Source of the DNA: Roseimicrobium gellanilyticum
GTDB lineage: Bacteria; Verrucomicrobiota; Verrucomicrobiia; Verrucomicrobiales; Verrucomicrobiaceae
Length of the DNA: 64,000 bases
Direction of reading: 5' to 3'
Assembly: GCF_003315205.1 (NCBI RefSeq)
Contig: NZ_QNRR01000002.1
Span: forward strand, 590,881-654,880
In this document: positions 8,323 to 16,884 of the stretch, in pieces
Layout of the letters: the number at the start of each line of letters is the position of its first letter
Numbering within the stretch: position 1 is the stretch's first letter
Position numbers and translations under genes: made by a program
The notes under the pieces: generated by a model
The model's input: only the letters and a program-made list of their open reading frames with translations
Told to the model about the DNA's origin: nothing
Database searches by the model: none

Positions 8323-8748
8323 ATGAAACCAACCCTCCTTCTTGCCGCGACCCTGCTGGCACTCAACCTCACGACACCTCTCGCAGTGAATGCTGCGGAC
8401 AAAGAGCCCGTGGAGATTAAAGAGCTTTTCAAACGCGCCCACCCTGAACTCGCTGACAAGGAAGTGCTGGTGAAGCGCATTGAGCTTCAGCCCGGCGCTT
8501 CAGCACCTCCGCATGTGCATCCCGGCATGGTGACCGGATATGTGGAGCGTGGTTCGCTGGAGTTTCAGTTGAAGGACGAGCCATTGCTCAAGCTGAAGGC
8601 CGGTGACACCTTCTTTGAGCCGCCAGGCAGCTATCACATGGTAGCAAGGAATCCAGATGCCACGAACGTCACGGTGGTGATTGCTTTCGTGGTGAATCCC
8701 AAAGGAGCGCCGCTGTCCACACCGTTGGAAGGTCATGGAAAACACTGA
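8323..8748 (+). CDS. Secreted cupin-domain protein
   Basis: 141 residues. Residues 1-25 form a signal peptide (MKPTLLLAATLLALNLTTPL then AVNAAD). A single cupin domain follows, with the metal-binding G(X)5HXH-type motif as GASAPPHVHPGMVTGYVERG and the second motif as PGSYHMVARN. The fold is a small beta barrel, probably binding a metal in the periplasm. Overlaps the DoxX gene by 14 bases, so the two are translationally linked within the ECF41 operon. The role is unknown; such cupins often accompany redox-stress genes. Confidence 0.85.
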   Translation: MKPTLLLAATLLALNLTTPLAVNAADKEPVEIKELFKRAHPELADKEVLVKRIELQPGASAPPHVHPGMVTGYVERGSLEFQLKDEPLLKLKAGDTFFEPPGSYHMVARNPDATNVTVVIAFVVNPKGAPLSTPLEGHGKH

Positions 8749-9172
8749 ATCCATGCTGCAAGGGAAGTCGCGCTCCGTGAGCACCTTGGTCGAATGGTCG
8801 CTGCGAGTCAGCCTCGCAGCGGCCTTTCTCTCCGCGGTGGCGGATCGTTTCGGTCTCACCGGGCCTGCTGGAGCTCCCAATGTGGGTTGGGGATCGTGGC
8901 AGCCGTTTGTGGACTACACAGGGACGCTGCTCTTCTTCCTGCCAAAGGGGCTTGTGTCAGTGGCTGCCGTTCTTGCGACAGCAGCGGAAGTCATCCTCGC
9001 TTTGTGGCTGTTGACGGGTTGGCAAACCCGGCTCGCTGCATACGGCAGTGCGTTGCTTCTGCTGAGCTTTGCATTGGCCATGACACTCGCGCTCGGGGTG
9101 AAGGCGCCGCTGAACTATTCGGTGTTCACCGCGGCCGCGGCAGCCTTTGCATTGGGTGCGATGAAATCATGA
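8735..9172 (+). CDS. DoxX-like membrane protein
   Basis: 145 residues with four predicted membrane helices: LRVSLAAAFLSAVADRF (about 24-40), a second at VSVAAVLATAAEVILALWLL (about 70-90), one at AYGSALLLLSFALAMTLAL (about 100-118) and one at SVFTAAAAAFALGAM. The pattern WGSWQPFVDYTG between the first two and the overall layout fit the DoxX/DoxD-like family, found with thiol or quinone stress genes. It overlaps the cupin gene by 14 bases and ends 27 bases before the ECF41 sigma gene. Confidence 0.8.
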   Translation: MENTESMLQGKSRSVSTLVEWSLRVSLAAAFLSAVADRFGLTGPAGAPNVGWGSWQPFVDYTGTLLFFLPKGLVSVAAVLATAAEVILALWLLTGWQTRLAAYGSALLLLSFALAMTLALGVKAPLNYSVFTAAAAAFALGAMKS

Positions 9173-9199
9173 GCCGCCGCTGGACAAGACCGGGTCTGG

Positions 9200-10102
9200 A
9201 TGTCCTCTTGGACTCTCATGCTTGAAGTCTTCACAGAGCATCGCAAGACCCTCTTCGGTATTGCCTACCGGATGCTGGGTCGTGTTTCTGAAGCGGAGGA
9301 CATGGTTCAGGAGGTCTGGATTCGATGGCAAAAGCAAGATGCATCTGCCATCGATTCACCCAAGTCATGGCTGGTCTCCACCATGACGCGTCTGTGCATT
9401 GATCAACTGCGCTCGGCTCGCCGTGAGCGCGAGGAGTACTACGGCGTCTGGCTGCCGGAGCCCCTGATGCAGGCAAGTGGCAATGAGCCGGACAAGGCCG
9501 CGGCTGTGTCGGACTCGCTCACCATGGCCTTCATGATGATGCTGGAGTCGCTCGATCCGGTGGAGCGTGCCACGTTTCTCCTGCGCGAAGTCTTCGACTA
9601 CGACTATGCGGACACCGCAGCCATCGTTGGAAAGAGCGAGGTGAATTGCCGACAGATTGTCCGCCGGGCAAAGGCCCAGCTTCAAGCACGGCCCCAGTCG
9701 AACCTGACACCCAATGCGCAGGCGCAGCGTCTGGTGGAGCAGTTCTTCCGCGCGGCGGACACGGGGCGGATTGAGGAACTCCTATCCATGCTTACAGAAG
9801 ACGCCACCCTGTATAGCGATGGAGGTGGGCGTGTGAGGGCGGCGGGTCGACCTATTTGCAGTGCCGACCACGTGAGCCGCTTCCTGGCTGGCATCTGGCC
9901 AAGATTGCCGGAGGATACCGAATGGCGTGCTGCCACAGTGAATGGACGTGCGGGAGCGATTTTGCGAGCGCAGGGGGATATTTATGGCGCCTTTGCCTTC
10001 GATATCGATCATCTTCGCGTGCAGAAGGTGTATTTTGTGTTGAATCCCGAGAAGCTTCGGCATCTTGCCGGAGCATGGGAGCAGGGCACCGGCGGTGGGT
10101 GA
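9200..10102 (+). CDS. ECF41-family RNA polymerase sigma factor (SigJ-like)
   Basis: 300 residues. Sigma region 2 lies at about 10-80 (LFGIAYRMLGRVSEAEDMVQ), region 4 at about 105-165 (DPVERATFLLREVFDYDYAD), and a C-terminal SnoaL-like domain at 175-290. ECF41 hallmarks are present: YYGVWLPEPL in the linker, DGGGR at residue 207, and an NPDKL-like motif as NPEKL at 282-286. In this group the fused C-terminal domain controls sigma activity in place of a separate anti-sigma factor. The start could also be the in-frame ATG at 9218; neither has a good ribosome site. It is the last gene of its operon, and the operon carries a matching promoter, which suggests positive autoregulation. Confidence 0.93.
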   Translation: MSSWTLMLEVFTEHRKTLFGIAYRMLGRVSEAEDMVQEVWIRWQKQDASAIDSPKSWLVSTMTRLCIDQLRSARREREEYYGVWLPEPLMQASGNEPDKAAAVSDSLTMAFMMMLESLDPVERATFLLREVFDYDYADTAAIVGKSEVNCRQIVRRAKAQLQARPQSNLTPNAQAQRLVEQFFRAADTGRIEELLSMLTEDATLYSDGGGRVRAAGRPICSADHVSRFLAGIWPRLPEDTEWRAATVNGRAGAILRAQGDIYGAFAFDIDHLRVQKVYFVLNPEKLRHLAGAWEQGTGGG

Positions 10103-10142
10103 AGCTCGGTGGGGTGGCGTTGCTGCCAAGTGTTTCCGGGAT

Positions 10143-11927
10143 TCAGCGGTCTGGACTTCCCACTGCGCTTGTCACTGTTGTCATTGTAGATTTTTCCCTG
10201 GTGGAATCGGTCGTGGAAAGTGGAACTTCCTTCCTGCGGACAACCCATTTCCCGAAGCGTTGTGCAATCCGGATACAAGGCTCGTCTACGAATGCCGTCA
10301 CCGCCAGCGCGACACCCCAAGTGGCAACCAGATAGGTCACGAAGGTAATCAGCACCGCCACATGATACCAGCCGCCATTCGGCAGGATATACCAGGTAGT
10401 GGCTGCTTCGAGCGGTACCAGGGCCAGGAGCAGCCAGCACGAGAACACATAGATGATCACGTTGTGCACGCCGTAGACTGCGTAAGATTGGCGACCCAGA
10501 GAGTTCAGCCAGGGATGCGTAAGCCGGCGCTGCAGCCAGGGCGAAAGCAGCAGGGCTGAGACCACCAGCACCGCACCCACCAGACCCTGTTTGCGGCTTG
10601 GAAAGAGAAGTTGAAGATTCGGGATGTATTGGCTGAGCCAGGCATCAAAACCTTGCTGCAGGTGGTCGTGATCCATCTGCAGGCCGATGAGCAACCCCAC
10701 CGTGAACAGGGCGGGTGCACACACCTTCACCCAGTTCCATGAGGTGGGCAGGGTGTAGCTTTTGAAAAGATCTGCGAGGAGTGCTCCAAAAACGAATCCC
10801 GCATAACCATCCCACCTTAGCAGCCAGATGAGGATGGGATAGGCGAACCAGCGAAAAGACCTTCCTCCCAGCAGCAAGGCGAATCCATAGATCAAGAACG
10901 ATCCCCACAACTCGTACCGGATCGTCCAGAAGACACCGCAGTAGTCTGAGGCCGTGCTGTACGGAATCAACAAATCTCCCAGGAAGCCTGTCCAATGCTT
11001 GGGCGGCACGTGACTGTTCTCAAAGTAGATGCCGCTCTGCCGGAGAAGCCAGACGGCCAGCATCACGAGGGCCATCACGCCGAGCAGTCGCACGGGACGA
11101 CGCACAATGGCCTCCAGAATGCGACGGACATCCACCCGAGTGGCTCCCGCGAAGGGAAGGAACAGGACAAAACCACTCAGGACAAAGAACGTGTCCACGG
11201 CGAAGCCGCCGGCATTCAGCAGTGAGGCGAAAGGCACATTCCGGTGCAGCGCGACGAAATCATACCAGGTCTTGCCCTCCACGATGGGAAGGTTGATCTC
11301 CCGGTAGAAGAGCCAGACAAAATGGGTCACCACCACCACCAGACACGCGATGCCCCGCAGTGCCTCCAGATAGGGCAGTTTGTTGGTCCCCAGTGGATGG
11401 TTCTGGTAGTACTGCCGCACCTTGGGCTTCAGGAGCAGGATGAGTCCCAGATACACCGGCCAGCGCAGCCAATGTGGCACAGGTTTGGGGATCCAGACTT
11501 CGTAGCGTGGACGCGCGGCAGGCTTGTCTCCTTCAGTCTTGAAGGGCACTACCCAGAAGGTTTTGTCGCCCAACATGTAGCTTCCGGGGCCGGCACTCCG
11601 CGTGTCCTGCATGGTGCGGTAGGGGCCACGAAGCTGCCTACCGTCTTCCCGTATTTGAACCTGACGCAGCAGGTGTGTCTCCTGGGGCATGCCCGAGGGG
11701 TAGCGAGGCTTCGCCATCTCCGGCATCGTCGGACTCGCGGGTGCGAGTTTAACCTGATGTTTTTTCCCAATCAGTCGGCCCGTGAGGTCCTGCGTGAGGA
11801 TGAGCGCAGCCAGGACCAGGAAGCAACCGAGGGCAACCCGCTTCCACAGCGATGAGGAAGCAGGGGGCGAAAGAGGGTGGGGCTGAGAGTTAGAAGGCAC
11901 CACAGGCGCGATGGAAACATTTTCCAT
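10143..11927 (-). CDS. Membrane acyltransferase (acyltransferase 3 / OafA type)
   Basis: 594 residues from the ATG at 11927. A first membrane helix at about 25-45 is followed by a roughly 120-residue extracytoplasmic segment with many Pro and basic residues, and then by the ten-helix acyltransferase 3 domain starting LEALRGIACLVVVVTHFVWL, which contains the R-x-x-A and catalytic His typical of the family. These enzymes add acetyl or other acyl groups to envelope glycans. The extra N-terminal helix plus soluble segment is unusual compared with a plain OafA. The start codon lies inside a long inverted repeat (11900-11939). No glycan cluster is next to it. Confidence 0.85.
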   Translation of the reverse strand: MENVSIAPVVPSNSQPHPLSPPASSSLWKRVALGCFLVLAALILTQDLTGRLIGKKHQVKLAPASPTMPEMAKPRYPSGMPQETHLLRQVQIREDGRQLRGPYRTMQDTRSAGPGSYMLGDKTFWVVPFKTEGDKPAARPRYEVWIPKPVPHWLRWPVYLGLILLLKPKVRQYYQNHPLGTNKLPYLEALRGIACLVVVVTHFVWLFYREINLPIVEGKTWYDFVALHRNVPFASLLNAGGFAVDTFFVLSGFVLFLPFAGATRVDVRRILEAIVRRPVRLLGVMALVMLAVWLLRQSGIYFENSHVPPKHWTGFLGDLLIPYSTASDYCGVFWTIRYELWGSFLIYGFALLLGGRSFRWFAYPILIWLLRWDGYAGFVFGALLADLFKSYTLPTSWNWVKVCAPALFTVGLLIGLQMDHDHLQQGFDAWLSQYIPNLQLLFPSRKQGLVGAVLVVSALLLSPWLQRRLTHPWLNSLGRQSYAVYGVHNVIIYVFSCWLLLALVPLEAATTWYILPNGGWYHVAVLITFVTYLVATWGVALAVTAFVDEPCIRIAQRFGKWVVRRKEVPLSTTDSTREKSTMTTVTSAVGSPDR

Positions 11928-11939
11928 GCACGCCTGTGG
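11900..11939. promoter_or_regulatory. Inverted repeat covering the acyltransferase start codon
   Basis: CCACAGGCG (11900-11908) then ATGGAAA (11911-11917) pair with TTTCCAT (11921-11927) then CGCCTGTGG (11931-11939), a stem of 9 and 7 pairs with a small bulge and a three-base tip. In the minus-strand mRNA the start codon would be in the upper stem. Confidence 0.5.
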
Positions 11940-12019
11940 CTTTAATCGCAAATTCAGATTTCAGAGACATGCAGAAAACACCTGAGCCTGGCAGGCACTT
12001 TGCACGTTTCTCGTGAGGG

Positions 12020-13171
12020 CTATAGCGCTGGGAGGTCAATCCACTTCCGCTTCTCCCAAGACTCAAGACCTGCCTCCGCGAGCTGCACACCCTTCGCACC
12101 CTCGCGCAGTGTCCAGCGGAAGGGGGCGTCCGTGACCACGTGTTTCAGGAACAGCTCCCACTGGATCTTGAAGGCGTTGTCATAGGTGGTGGCATCGGGC
12201 ACTTCCTGCCAGCCATTGAAGAAATTGATGGGCTGCTCAATATCAGGATTCCACACGGGGCGGGGCGTCGTGCCCTGCGCCTGCACCCAGCACTTGCGCA
12301 GGCCTACGATCGCGGAGCCGTGCGTGCCATCCACCTGCATGGTGAAAAGATCATCGCGACGCACGCGGACGGTCCAGGAGCTGTTGAACTGGCAGATCAC
12401 CCCAGCATCCGTTTCGAAGGTGGCATAGCACGCATCATCTGAGGTGCAGGGGTACACCTTGCCCCGTTCATCACGGCGCTCTGGGATGTGGGTGGCGCCC
12501 AGGCAACTCACGGACTTCACTTCACCGAAGAGATTGTCCACCACGTAGCGCCAGTGGCACAGCATGTCCACGATGATGCCGCCACCGTCTTCCTTGCGGT
12601 AGTTCCACGAAGGGCGCTGAGCAGGCTGGTCTTCATCCAGACCAGTGAAGACCCAGTAGCCGAACTCACCACGCACACTGAGAATCTTGCCGAAGAATCC
12701 CTGGTCGCGCAGCACCTTGAACTTGCGAATGCCCGGGAGCCAGAGCTTGTCCTGCACCACGCCGTTCTTCACTCCTGCATCTTCGCATACCTTGGCGAGA
12801 CGGATGGCCTCGGCAGTTTCCACCGCCGTGGGCTTTTCGCAGTAGATGGCCTTGCCCGCCTTCACCGCCTTTTCCACGAAGCCGGCGCGCTGGAGGGTGC
12901 CGGAGGCGTCGAAGAAGATTTCGTAGGAGGGATCCGCCAGTGCGGCATCGAGGTCTGTGGTGTACTTCGCCACTCCGTGCTTTTGGGCGAGTGCACGCAG
13001 CTTGTCCTCATTGCGACCAGTGAGAATCGGATCCGGCATGATGGTGAGGTCATCATTCACCTTCAGGCCGCCCTGTTGCATGATGGCTAGGATGGAGCGG
13101 ATGAGGTGCTGGTTCGTGCCCATGCGTCCCGTGACGCCGTTCATGATGATGCCGATTCTACGTGTTTCCAT
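12020..13171 (-). CDS. Gfo/Idh/MocA-family oxidoreductase
   Basis: 383 residues. An N-terminal NAD(P)-binding fold ([20 protein letters not shown]) is unusual in that the glycine loop reads G-V-T-G-R-M-G rather than the more common G-x-G-x-x-G; the EKP motif ([15 protein letters not shown]) at about residues 115-120 is intact and marks the family. The C-terminal domain supplies the substrate site. Such enzymes oxidise or epimerise sugars and cyclitols. It forms an operon with the sugar isomerase-like gene upstream (91-base gap), divergent from an AraC regulator, so sugar catabolism controlled by that regulator is likely. Confidence 0.88.
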   Translation of the reverse strand: METRRIGIIMNGVTGRMGTNQHLIRSILAIMQQGGLKVNDDLTIMPDPILTGRNEDKLRALAQKHGVAKYTTDLDAALADPSYEIFFDASGTLQRAGFVEKAVKAGKAIYCEKPTAVETAEAIRLAKVCEDAGVKNGVVQDKLWLPGIRKFKVLRDQGFFGKILSVRGEFGYWVFTGLDEDQPAQRPSWNYRKEDGGGIIVDMLCHWRYVVDNLFGEVKSVSCLGATHIPERRDERGKVYPCTSDDACYATFETDAGVICQFNSSWTVRVRRDDLFTMQVDGTHGSAIVGLRKCWVQAQGTTPRPVWNPDIEQPINFFNGWQEVPDATTYDNAFKIQWELFLKHVVTDAPFRWTLREGAKGVQLAEAGLESWEKRKWIDLPAL

Positions 13172-13261
13172 GCGTGATAAATGAGGATGAAAGGTTGTGC
13201 GAACGAGTGAGTGATAGGGTGTGATGTCTCTCGATGGATGCTCTGACCGCGGCGTCCCGCG

Positions 13262-14095
13262 TCAGTGAACATGCTCCTGGTATGCCTGGGCAATCATTCC
13301 AAGGTATTCTCCCTGATCCATGCCCCAGTACCGCGTGGAAAAGATCTCCACCTCGTTGTGTCCGGTGAAGCCCGCTTCTTCCACCCAGCCCTTGATCTTG
13401 CGAATCGGGATGCAGCCTTCTCCCATGAGACCGCGGTCGTTCAAAATGTCTGTCGTGGGTGTCTTCCAGTCGCATGCGTGGAAGGCGAAGAGGCGGTTCT
13501 TCTCCGCGGTGTGCTTGATGTTTGCCTCCAGAGCGTCATCCCACCACACGTGGTAGACATCCACGGCAATGCCCAGCCCTTCAGGAGAACCGAGGGCGTC
13601 ACACACGTCATTGGCCTGTTTTGTGGTGTTGATTGCGGAGCGGTCGTCCGCATACATGGGATGCAGCGGCTCGATGGCGAGCTTCACTCCTGCCTGCACC
13701 GCGACAGGCAGCACCCGGGCGATGCCATCCGCGATCTGCTTTCGAGACTCCTCCAAGGGTTGTCCCGGTACGGCGCCACACACCAGCACGATCAGTGGCG
13801 CGCCGAGCGCATGTGCTTCTTCGATGGCTCGCAGGTTGTCGTCAATCGCAGCCGCCCGACGTGTCGATGTGGGACCGGGAAAGAAACCACCACGGCACAG
13901 GCTCACAATCTCCAGACCCGCATCACGAAGCATGGCGCCTGCCTTTTGCGGCTCCTGACCCTGCAGGTGCTGCCGCCAGACAGTGATGCCGGTGGCCCCC
14001 GCGGTGGGGTAGTGTTTGGCGCACTCTTCCAGGGACCAGGGCTTGGTCGTCATGGTATGAATGCAGAAGCGGGACAGCGGTGTGGGCGGCTTCAT
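13262..14095 (-). CDS. Sugar phosphate isomerase/epimerase-like TIM barrel
   Basis: 277 residues of the AP-endonuclease-2/xylose-isomerase-like TIM-barrel family. Metal-ligand segments are visible: a Glu in KLAIEPLHPMYADDRS, an Asp and His in GIAVDVYHVWWDD, HACDWKTPTTDILNDRG, and a final Glu in GHNEVEIFS. Enzymes of this kind isomerise or epimerise sugars or inositols using Mn2+ or Co2+. It starts at the ATG at 14095 and is the first gene of the two-gene unit with the Gfo/Idh/MocA enzyme. The shared upstream gap with an AraC regulator holds candidate operators. Confidence 0.87.
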   Translation of the reverse strand: MKPPTPLSRFCIHTMTTKPWSLEECAKHYPTAGATGITVWRQHLQGQEPQKAGAMLRDAGLEIVSLCRGGFFPGPTSTRRAAAIDDNLRAIEEAHALGAPLIVLVCGAVPGQPLEESRKQIADGIARVLPVAVQAGVKLAIEPLHPMYADDRSAINTTKQANDVCDALGSPEGLGIAVDVYHVWWDDALEANIKHTAEKNRLFAFHACDWKTPTTDILNDRGLMGEGCIPIRKIKGWVEEAGFTGHNEVEIFSTRYWGMDQGEYLGMIAQAYQEHVH

Positions 14096-14142
14096 GATAT
14101 AGCAAGCTTAATGGACTGCCTGTAGAACGCGATCGTACTCAG

Positions 14143-14182
14143 TAGCACAAATTCGACATTCCCGTTTGTTCGTGCTATAGCA
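14143..14182. promoter_or_regulatory. Candidate operator between AraC regulator and sugar genes
   Basis: The 108-base divergent gap contains TAGCAC (14143-14148) facing GTGCTA (14172-14177), overlapping the perfect palindrome TGCTATAGCA (14173-14182). TATAGCA occurs again as a direct copy at 14098-14104 beside the isomerase start. Repeated half-sites in the gap of an AraC regulator are the usual binding arrangement. Confidence 0.4.
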
Positions 14183-14203
14183 GACTAAGCCGAACGCCTC
14201 CGC

Positions 14204-15037
14204 ATGAAGAACTACCGTCCTCTACTCATCCAGGACCTCAATCTCCAAATGCCGGGCATCAAGATCCTGCGCCTGCGCCTGAACCGGCATCTTCCCGAGG
14301 CACGTTGGAATGAGCACTCCCATGAGCATGACCAGGTGCTCATCTACCTGAACGGACGAGGCCAGCAGCGAGTGGAGGGCACACTCTTCACTGCGGGACC
14401 GGGGACGGTGATTCACATTCCTCCGGGTAAACCCCACGCTTTTGAGCAGCACGCGACGCGACCGCCGCTGTGCCTGGTGCTGGATGTGGAAATGGGAACG
14501 GGCCGGGGCGTGTCCCACACCTGCGATCAACTTACTGCGGACCAGCTTGCCGAAACCAAGGCGCGTCTGAGCACGCTCTTCCGCCATCAGCAGATTGAGC
14601 GGCGTGAGATGAGCTTCCGCGTGGCGGCCGTGGTGCTGGATGTGCTGGACATGGCGCTCAAGGCCATCGGCTGGCTCACGCCGGTGAATCGTTTCAGCAC
14701 GTCCCGACATTTCTCCATCTCGAAACGTGTGGAGCGTCTGCTGGAGTCGAAGGATGGTGCCGAAGTGAGCCTGGAAGAAATCTCCAAGCACACGGGCTAC
14801 CAGCATGATCACCTCAATCGATTGCTGCGCACCGAGTGTGGCCTCACTCTGGGACAGCTGCGTTCTCGCACACGGCTGAAGCGCGCTGTGGCCTTGCTGG
14901 CCGAGGATCTGACCATTCAGGAGGTGGGGGAGAAGATCGGCATACTCGACGCGAACTACTTCGCGCGTTGGTTCCGCCAACAGACCGGAGTGAGTCCCAG
15001 CGAGTGGAAGCGAAATCCTCGTGAGCTTGGCGTGTAG
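14204..15037 (+). CDS. AraC-family regulator with cupin sensor domain
   Basis: 277 residues. The N-terminal cupin (about 25-100; HSHEHDQVLIYLNGRGQQRV and HIPPGKPHAFEQHATRPPL) is expected to bind a small ligand, often a sugar. Two helix-turn-helix motifs follow at about 175-270, with the second ending AEDLTIQEVGEKIGILDANY FARWFRQQ TGVSPSEW in family style (quoted in pieces). The gene faces away from the isomerase/oxidoreductase pair across 108 bases, so it probably controls that pair and itself. Confidence 0.92.
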   Translation: MKNYRPLLIQDLNLQMPGIKILRLRLNRHLPEARWNEHSHEHDQVLIYLNGRGQQRVEGTLFTAGPGTVIHIPPGKPHAFEQHATRPPLCLVLDVEMGTGRGVSHTCDQLTADQLAETKARLSTLFRHQQIERREMSFRVAAVVLDVLDMALKAIGWLTPVNRFSTSRHFSISKRVERLLESKDGAEVSLEEISKHTGYQHDHLNRLLRTECGLTLGQLRSRTRLKRAVALLAEDLTIQEVGEKIGILDANYFARWFRQQTGVSPSEWKRNPRELGV

Positions 15038-15129
15038 TTCATCAGGGAGAGAGTGTGGAATTGCTCCTTCCACTTGCGCCAGACCTGTGGCTTTGCCAAC
15101 TATGCGGTTTCTTTCCACACGCAGCTTTG

Positions 15130-16863
15130 ATGGATCAGGCAACAAACAGCAGTAGCAACAGCCTTCCGGAGGCGGTGCGGCAGTTGCGTCGTGAGGTTCT
15201 GTGGACGGCCAGTCGCGAGAAACAGGTAACCTCGTACGTCGACCTTCAATCCAGCGCTTTTGACCACGAAGTGAGGGGCTTCCACCTGCTGGAAACACTG
15301 CCGGACGGAAGACGCATCCGGTGGATGAGCACGCGTGCGGACTTCCTGTTGAAGGTTGGCGCACCTTCGCTCAACATCGAGGTTCGCAGTGGTGTGGTGC
15401 AAAATGTGCTCACCGTTCTCGTGCAGGGCAACGAGGTGAAAGCGCTGCAGCTCACCTTTGAATGGCAGTCCGCCGAAATCGACCTCCGGCCCTACTTGGG
15501 CAGGGAGGTGCGGGTGGAATTACGCACCAGCGGTGTGCTCGCGGCCCCCGGTGATTCACGCGAACTTTCCGCCCAGGTAGCCCGGCTCAGTACGGGAAGT
15601 GGGGCGAAGGTTGCTGCGGCTGATGACGATGATGGAATGCCAAAGCAGAGGAGTCCCCATCAGGGAGCCGGATGGTGCCATCCGCCGCTGGCCGAGTTGC
15701 CGCCCTTTTCCCATGATGTGTCCCCGCAGATTGGAGCTGCATCCTATTCGGTCGCGCCGTCCTCGGTGCTGCTGGCCGTGAAGTTCTTCCGCCCCTTCGA
15801 TCCGACCAGCGAGGAGATGCTGTCCATGGCCAGGCTCCTGAGGCAATCCGGCTTTCGCGTACACCTTGCTGCGGAGGAGGTGCACGAGTCCTTTCTTCAG
15901 CACATCTCGTCGTTGGATGATCTCACGGCGCAGGTGCGTGAGGAGAATGGCATCCTCATTCTCCACCACGGCACTTCGTGGGACTATGGGAAGCGGCTCA
16001 TGCAGCACAGCCGTGCGCGGTGCAAGATGCTCCGCTACCACAATGTTTCGAAGTCAGAGACGTTCCTGAAGTATCCTGCCGGCTACCTCGAGCCGACCAT
16101 TGCAGGCCGGTTCGAGACGACAGATCTCATTCCGCACGCCACGCATCTCACCGCTCCCGCATTTTCAGCGCTGGGCGATCTGCTTGCCTGCGGAGCTCCT
16201 CCAGAGAAACTGTTGCATCTGCCGTTTCTTCATGATTTGGAGAAACTTGATGAGCTGCAATTGGGACCCGTTCCTGTAGAGCTTCTGCGCAGCAGCGCGT
16301 CTTTGAAAATTCTCGTCCTCGGTCGCCAGTTGCCTTCCAAAGGGCTGCATCACTGCCTGGCGGCTCTCGCACACTATCGTCGCGCCTATGGTGACGGCAT
16401 CAGCATGCATTTCGTGGGAGCGCGGAATGCGTTGCATGAGCGGTACATCCAGGAGCTGGAGCTATTGGTCGACGAACACGCGCTTGCAGGCATGGTGACC
16501 TTCACTTCGGAAGTGAACCGCACTCAGGTGGCATCATGGCTGAGGCACTGCGATGCCTTGCTCACCATGAGTGAGTCCGAGGCGGCCTGCATTCCCATCT
16601 TTGAGGCAGGCTGGTTTGGGAAGCCGATTCTGGGATATCAATGCGGCGGTAAGACGGAGCACGCGGGGCCGGGCCAGCTTCTGTTTGAGTCGCTCGATCC
16701 CGCGCTTCACGCTGCAGCATGGCACAGGCTGGTCCAGGAGCCGGAACTGCGCATCACACTCGGAGCCCTGGCATGGCAGCATGTTCGTGAGCACTTCGGC
16801 ACCGCAAAAATTCACGCACGCTTCATGGAAGTGATCCGGCTGATCTCGGCAGGGCGCTCCTAG
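15130..16863 (+). CDS. Glycosyltransferase (GT-B, GT4-like) with extra N-terminal domain
   Basis: 577 residues from MDQATNSSSNSLPEAVRQLR. An initial 150-170 residue beta-rich domain (HEVRGFHLLETLPDGRRIRW) is unlike ordinary glycosyltransferases and may bind carbohydrate. The GT-B catalytic part begins around residue 210: LGRQLPSKGLHHCLAALAHY opens the nucleotide-sugar domain, and the E-x7-E motif is EAACIPIFEAGWFGKP near residue 490. Together these fit retaining GT4 enzymes. The frame is open 75 bases further upstream, but residues before MDQ look non-native. There is no polysaccharide cluster nearby, so the product is unknown. It follows the AraC gene by 92 bases. Confidence 0.8.
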   Translation: MDQATNSSSNSLPEAVRQLRREVLWTASREKQVTSYVDLQSSAFDHEVRGFHLLETLPDGRRIRWMSTRADFLLKVGAPSLNIEVRSGVVQNVLTVLVQGNEVKALQLTFEWQSAEIDLRPYLGREVRVELRTSGVLAAPGDSRELSAQVARLSTGSGAKVAAADDDDGMPKQRSPHQGAGWCHPPLAELPPFSHDVSPQIGAASYSVAPSSVLLAVKFFRPFDPTSEEMLSMARLLRQSGFRVHLAAEEVHESFLQHISSLDDLTAQVREENGILILHHGTSWDYGKRLMQHSRARCKMLRYHNVSKSETFLKYPAGYLEPTIAGRFETTDLIPHATHLTAPAFSALGDLLACGAPPEKLLHLPFLHDLEKLDELQLGPVPVELLRSSASLKILVLGRQLPSKGLHHCLAALAHYRRAYGDGISMHFVGARNALHERYIQELELLVDEHALAGMVTFTSEVNRTQVASWLRHCDALLTMSESEAACIPIFEAGWFGKPILGYQCGGKTEHAGPGQLLFESLDPALHAAAWHRLVQEPELRITLGALAWQHVREHFGTAKIHARFMEVIRLISAGRS

Positions 16864-16884
16864 GCAGGCAAAGGAGGTGAAGCT

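Noticed and set aside
9169-9225. 18-codon frame overlapping the DoxX stop (ATGA) and the ECF41 start region
   Set aside because: Could couple translation of the sigma gene, but the peptide has no features and there is no ribosome site; left as a note only.
10103-10142. Terminator after the ECF41 gene
   Set aside because: Only a 40-base convergent gap without a clear stem and T-run.
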